This document shows, one piece after another, positions 61,739 to 64,000 of a DNA stretch of 64,000 nt. The position numbers and the translations under genes were made by a program. Below the pieces are notes generated by a model, which searched no databases, had not been told where the DNA came from, and saw nothing but the letters and a program-made list of their open reading frames with translations. Position 1 is the stretch's first letter. Each line of letters begins with the position of its first letter. This DNA comes from Corallium rubrum. Lineage: Eukaryota; Cnidaria; Anthozoa; Scleralcyonacea; Coralliidae. The DNA lies in assembly GCA_964035015.1 (NCBI GenBank), contig OZ035997.1:17564166-17628165 (forward strand), read 5' to 3'.

Positions 61739-63908
61739 TTACAACAAAAATGGAAGACGTGGCTGGCTGGCAGAAATTCTAGATAGTACTTTTGACATGC
61801 CAGTTTCATTATGTATTGTTCGTCTGTGTCTGAAAATAGGAATGTGATGCCTCTTCGATTTGTGTTCCTTGTCTCCAACCAAATACAATTTGGCCATTTC
61901 TTTGATGGGTCGTTCACACTGAAGCACATTGGGTAGACACCAATCAACTCTAGATCGGAGAGCGAGGGTTTCTAGCTTCTGACCACCATCTTGTTCTTGC
62001 ATGTTCATTACTCGGTAAAATGACTCTGCTACTGCTTCAGTACCGGTTTTGGCATAAAATATGTCAAATATGAGAGAGAACTCTCTTCCAACTGCGTTAT
62101 ACAGAGTAGCATCTGTATGCAGAAAGCGAATAAAGTTGTCTTCTTGAAATACCACTCGCTGGGATGACTCATCATTTAATTTCAAAACATATTTTTCTCG
62201 AAGATCGAAAGGACCGTCACAGATCTTCTCGAATGTCACGACGGTAGCTTTCTGGTCAAGTTTGAGACGCTGCGGTTTTTCTGCAGTCTTCAGAGTCTTC
62301 GTCTTTTGAGCAGACTTCAATTCTGGCAATTTCATGAAACATTCCACGAAGAAATCAGGGAAGAACTCGCCCCAAACAATACTGATCAGAACTTTCTCTA
62401 AGCGCCAGAAGATGATATTAGCAAACTGGGGATCAAGTTCTAAACTGCCGTCATCGATGTGAGGTTTCACATGGGGAAGCTGGGAGACGAATGTTACACA
62501 TCTTAAAAATTCAGCTTGGCCTACCATCATAAATGTTGCCTTATTCACAGGTGCCTGGTTTTGGATTTTGCTTCCACAGACGTTGTCAAACAAAACCCCA
62601 AAATGCAGACATTGGTGCAGCAACAGTATTAATGGTGGTAAGCAGTCATTGTACCGGATTTGCAATTCTTTCAGCATGTTGTTAGCTAAATCTGCTAAGT
62701 CGTTCTTACAGTCATCAATCTCTCGAAGTTGCCAACTAACTGGTTTAGGGCCATATACAGCCTGATTTTCCAACTCACCATGACACCATCCTGGACAATC
62801 AGCCAACCCTCCACGAGATTAGTGCTCCCATATTTCCTGCGCTGAATAGACTTTCCATGTTCATGGAGACGAGGGCAAGCGGAATCAGCTGAGTGATCTT
62901 TTTTCACTTCTTTGGCAAAGCGGCGAAGCTGTTTTTCCACCAAGGGGATCCAACCTGGGTATTTCCAAGCTGGACACCACACCAACTGTCCTCGAGTCAT
63001 CAGGAGAGCTAAAGGCCACAGCAGATCAATAGTTCCCAGTAAATCGAAAACAAAATCGGTACCAGCAATTTTGTACTCGTTGATCTCGCTGTCATCATGG
63101 TCACAGAAAGTTTCAATGTAGACCTCTAAACTCTTCTCAAGCTTCAAAAATTGCTGGTAAGAACTGCTCGTGAATCGTTGGGCCGCAAACGAGACAGTGA
63201 CTTGGAAAGGAAGGTTCAAATCTGCAGCTGTTGCTTTGGAAACACTGTGCAGTTTCCCATAACCAAACTGACGATGAACGAGATTTGTGCGACCAAGAAG
63301 CCTGGTGATGAACTCTTGTGCTTTAAACTTCTCAAAGACAAGGTCAAGCCAATGCAGATTTTGTCTTCACAATACCAAGGGCCGTTCTAATTTGGTTCTC
63401 CACCACTCGAGTTTTTCTTTGTCGAACCGCTTTGGTGAAGTGCCACCAGGCAAGTGCATCCATGTGCGTTTTGCTCTCACTGCAATTGAAGTGATCCAAT
63501 ATCCTCTTTTAAGGCGATACCATGTGCTGTTGTCGCCTAAAACACAGTTCTGGTAGGACTCTGGGTGTATCGGCATACCTGTGGAAATACATCCCGAACT
63601 GGACAGGTGATCGGCACGTTGCAAAGCGGTCTTGCTATTCAAATAAACAAAACAAATTTTACAACGTAAAATCTTATGTTCTGAGTCACCAATAACTTCA
63701 ATATCTTTATTTAGCTCCAAAAAACTGATATATTTGCAGCAGAACTTCCTGGAATGGTGTCGACGGAACTTTTTTCCTTTGGAACGTTTTTTTTTTCTGT
63801 TATGCCGCTGCTCTCATTCCCGGTCAGTAAGTTTATCACTTTGTCAAGTTTACCTGACATAGCTGACAACTTCTCCGCAGTCACAGTAGGATCTGAGGTG
63901 TGTTTCAT
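61739..63908 (-). pseudogene. Decayed coding region of unknown family
   Basis: Four minus-strand frames in order, each in a different phase from the next: 63908-63711, 63720-63367, 63219-62695 and 62806-61739. They overlap or nearly abut, so they look like one protein of roughly 700 residues broken by about three shifts. Visible motifs are CKICFVYLN with later H and C residues (a possible zinc finger near the N-terminus), NCVLGDNSTWYRLKRGYW, and LWPLALLMTRGQLVWCPAWK. The last frame (355 codons) has RYNDCLPPLILLLHQCLHFG and ends RLPFLL. I do not recognise the family. It could be a transposase-derived or lineage-specific repeat gene. An intron-containing live gene is less likely, because no clear splice sites explain the phase changes. 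Confidence 0.5.
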
Positions 63909-64000
63909 CTTTGGAACTGGTAAAAAAACTGTCCAATGCAGTCCGAGTTGGCTGAACGTTGCCTGAGATTTTCGACTCTTTTTGAGGGAACGAACAAATC

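Overview
The window is animal nuclear DNA, probably from an aquatic invertebrate. A cnidarian would fit, because of a SWIM/YqaJ transposon protein and a Penelope element, but the species cannot be fixed from sequence alone. It holds no ordinary single-copy gene that I recognise. From about 9.5 to 57.6 kb it is a tandem array of small-RNA genes, all on the minus strand. One unit is about 1.02-1.08 kb and carries, in plus-strand order, the U2 snRNA 5' end, 5S rRNA, U1 snRNA and the U2 3' end. Six 5S genes and six U1 genes are present and uninterrupted. Every one of the eight U2 loci is broken by site-specific retrotransposons, which expand the array to some 60 kb.

Three kinds of retroelement use different points in a 30-nt segment of U2 (numbering nt 1 as the A of ATCGC). 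(1) Keno-like APE-type LINEs (K1-K5) and two short elements (S1, S2) sit between nt 22 and 23. (2) Two stacked copies of another APE-type LINE (A and B) use a site duplicated as nt 35-50. (3) Utopia-like elements with a restriction-like endonuclease (Utopia-1, Utopia-2, and a derivative with an unrelated open frame) have a 3' junction exactly at nt 39, just after the branch-point recognition sequence GUAGUA. K4 (two intact frames) and Utopia-1 (one intact 1534-codon frame) look potentially autonomous. The other copies carry frameshifts, stops, internal deletions or a catalytic substitution.

Layout: 0-3.9 kb LINE A; 3.9-8.8 kb LINE B; 8.9-9.6 kb S1 with a TA-flanked MITE; 9.6-10.6 kb array unit A; 10.6-16.6 kb Utopia-1; 16.6-17.0 kb S2; 17.0-18.0 kb unit B; 18.0-30.25 kb K1, carrying a 6.8 kb palindromic DNA transposon that itself holds a hAT-like element, a Harbinger-like element and a hAT MITE; 30.6-31.8 kb K2 (internally deleted); unit C; 32.9-39.4 kb K3; unit D; 40.4-43.3 kb Utopia derivative; 43.3-49.5 kb K4; unit E; 50.5-56.6 kb K5; unit F; 57.6-58.8 kb Utopia-2; assembly gap 58,801-59,000; 59.0-61.3 kb Penelope-like element on the plus strand; microsatellites; and a decayed unidentified coding region on the minus strand to the right edge.

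U1 and U2 share a motif (plus-strand ATGTGGTT) at a fixed distance of about 50-58 bp upstream of the RNA start in all six units. It is a strong candidate for the snRNA proximal sequence element. Each 5S gene has TATAAAAG 23-30 bp upstream. K elements lie in the same direction as U2, directly behind its first 22 nt, so the U2 promoter could drive them. This is an inference.
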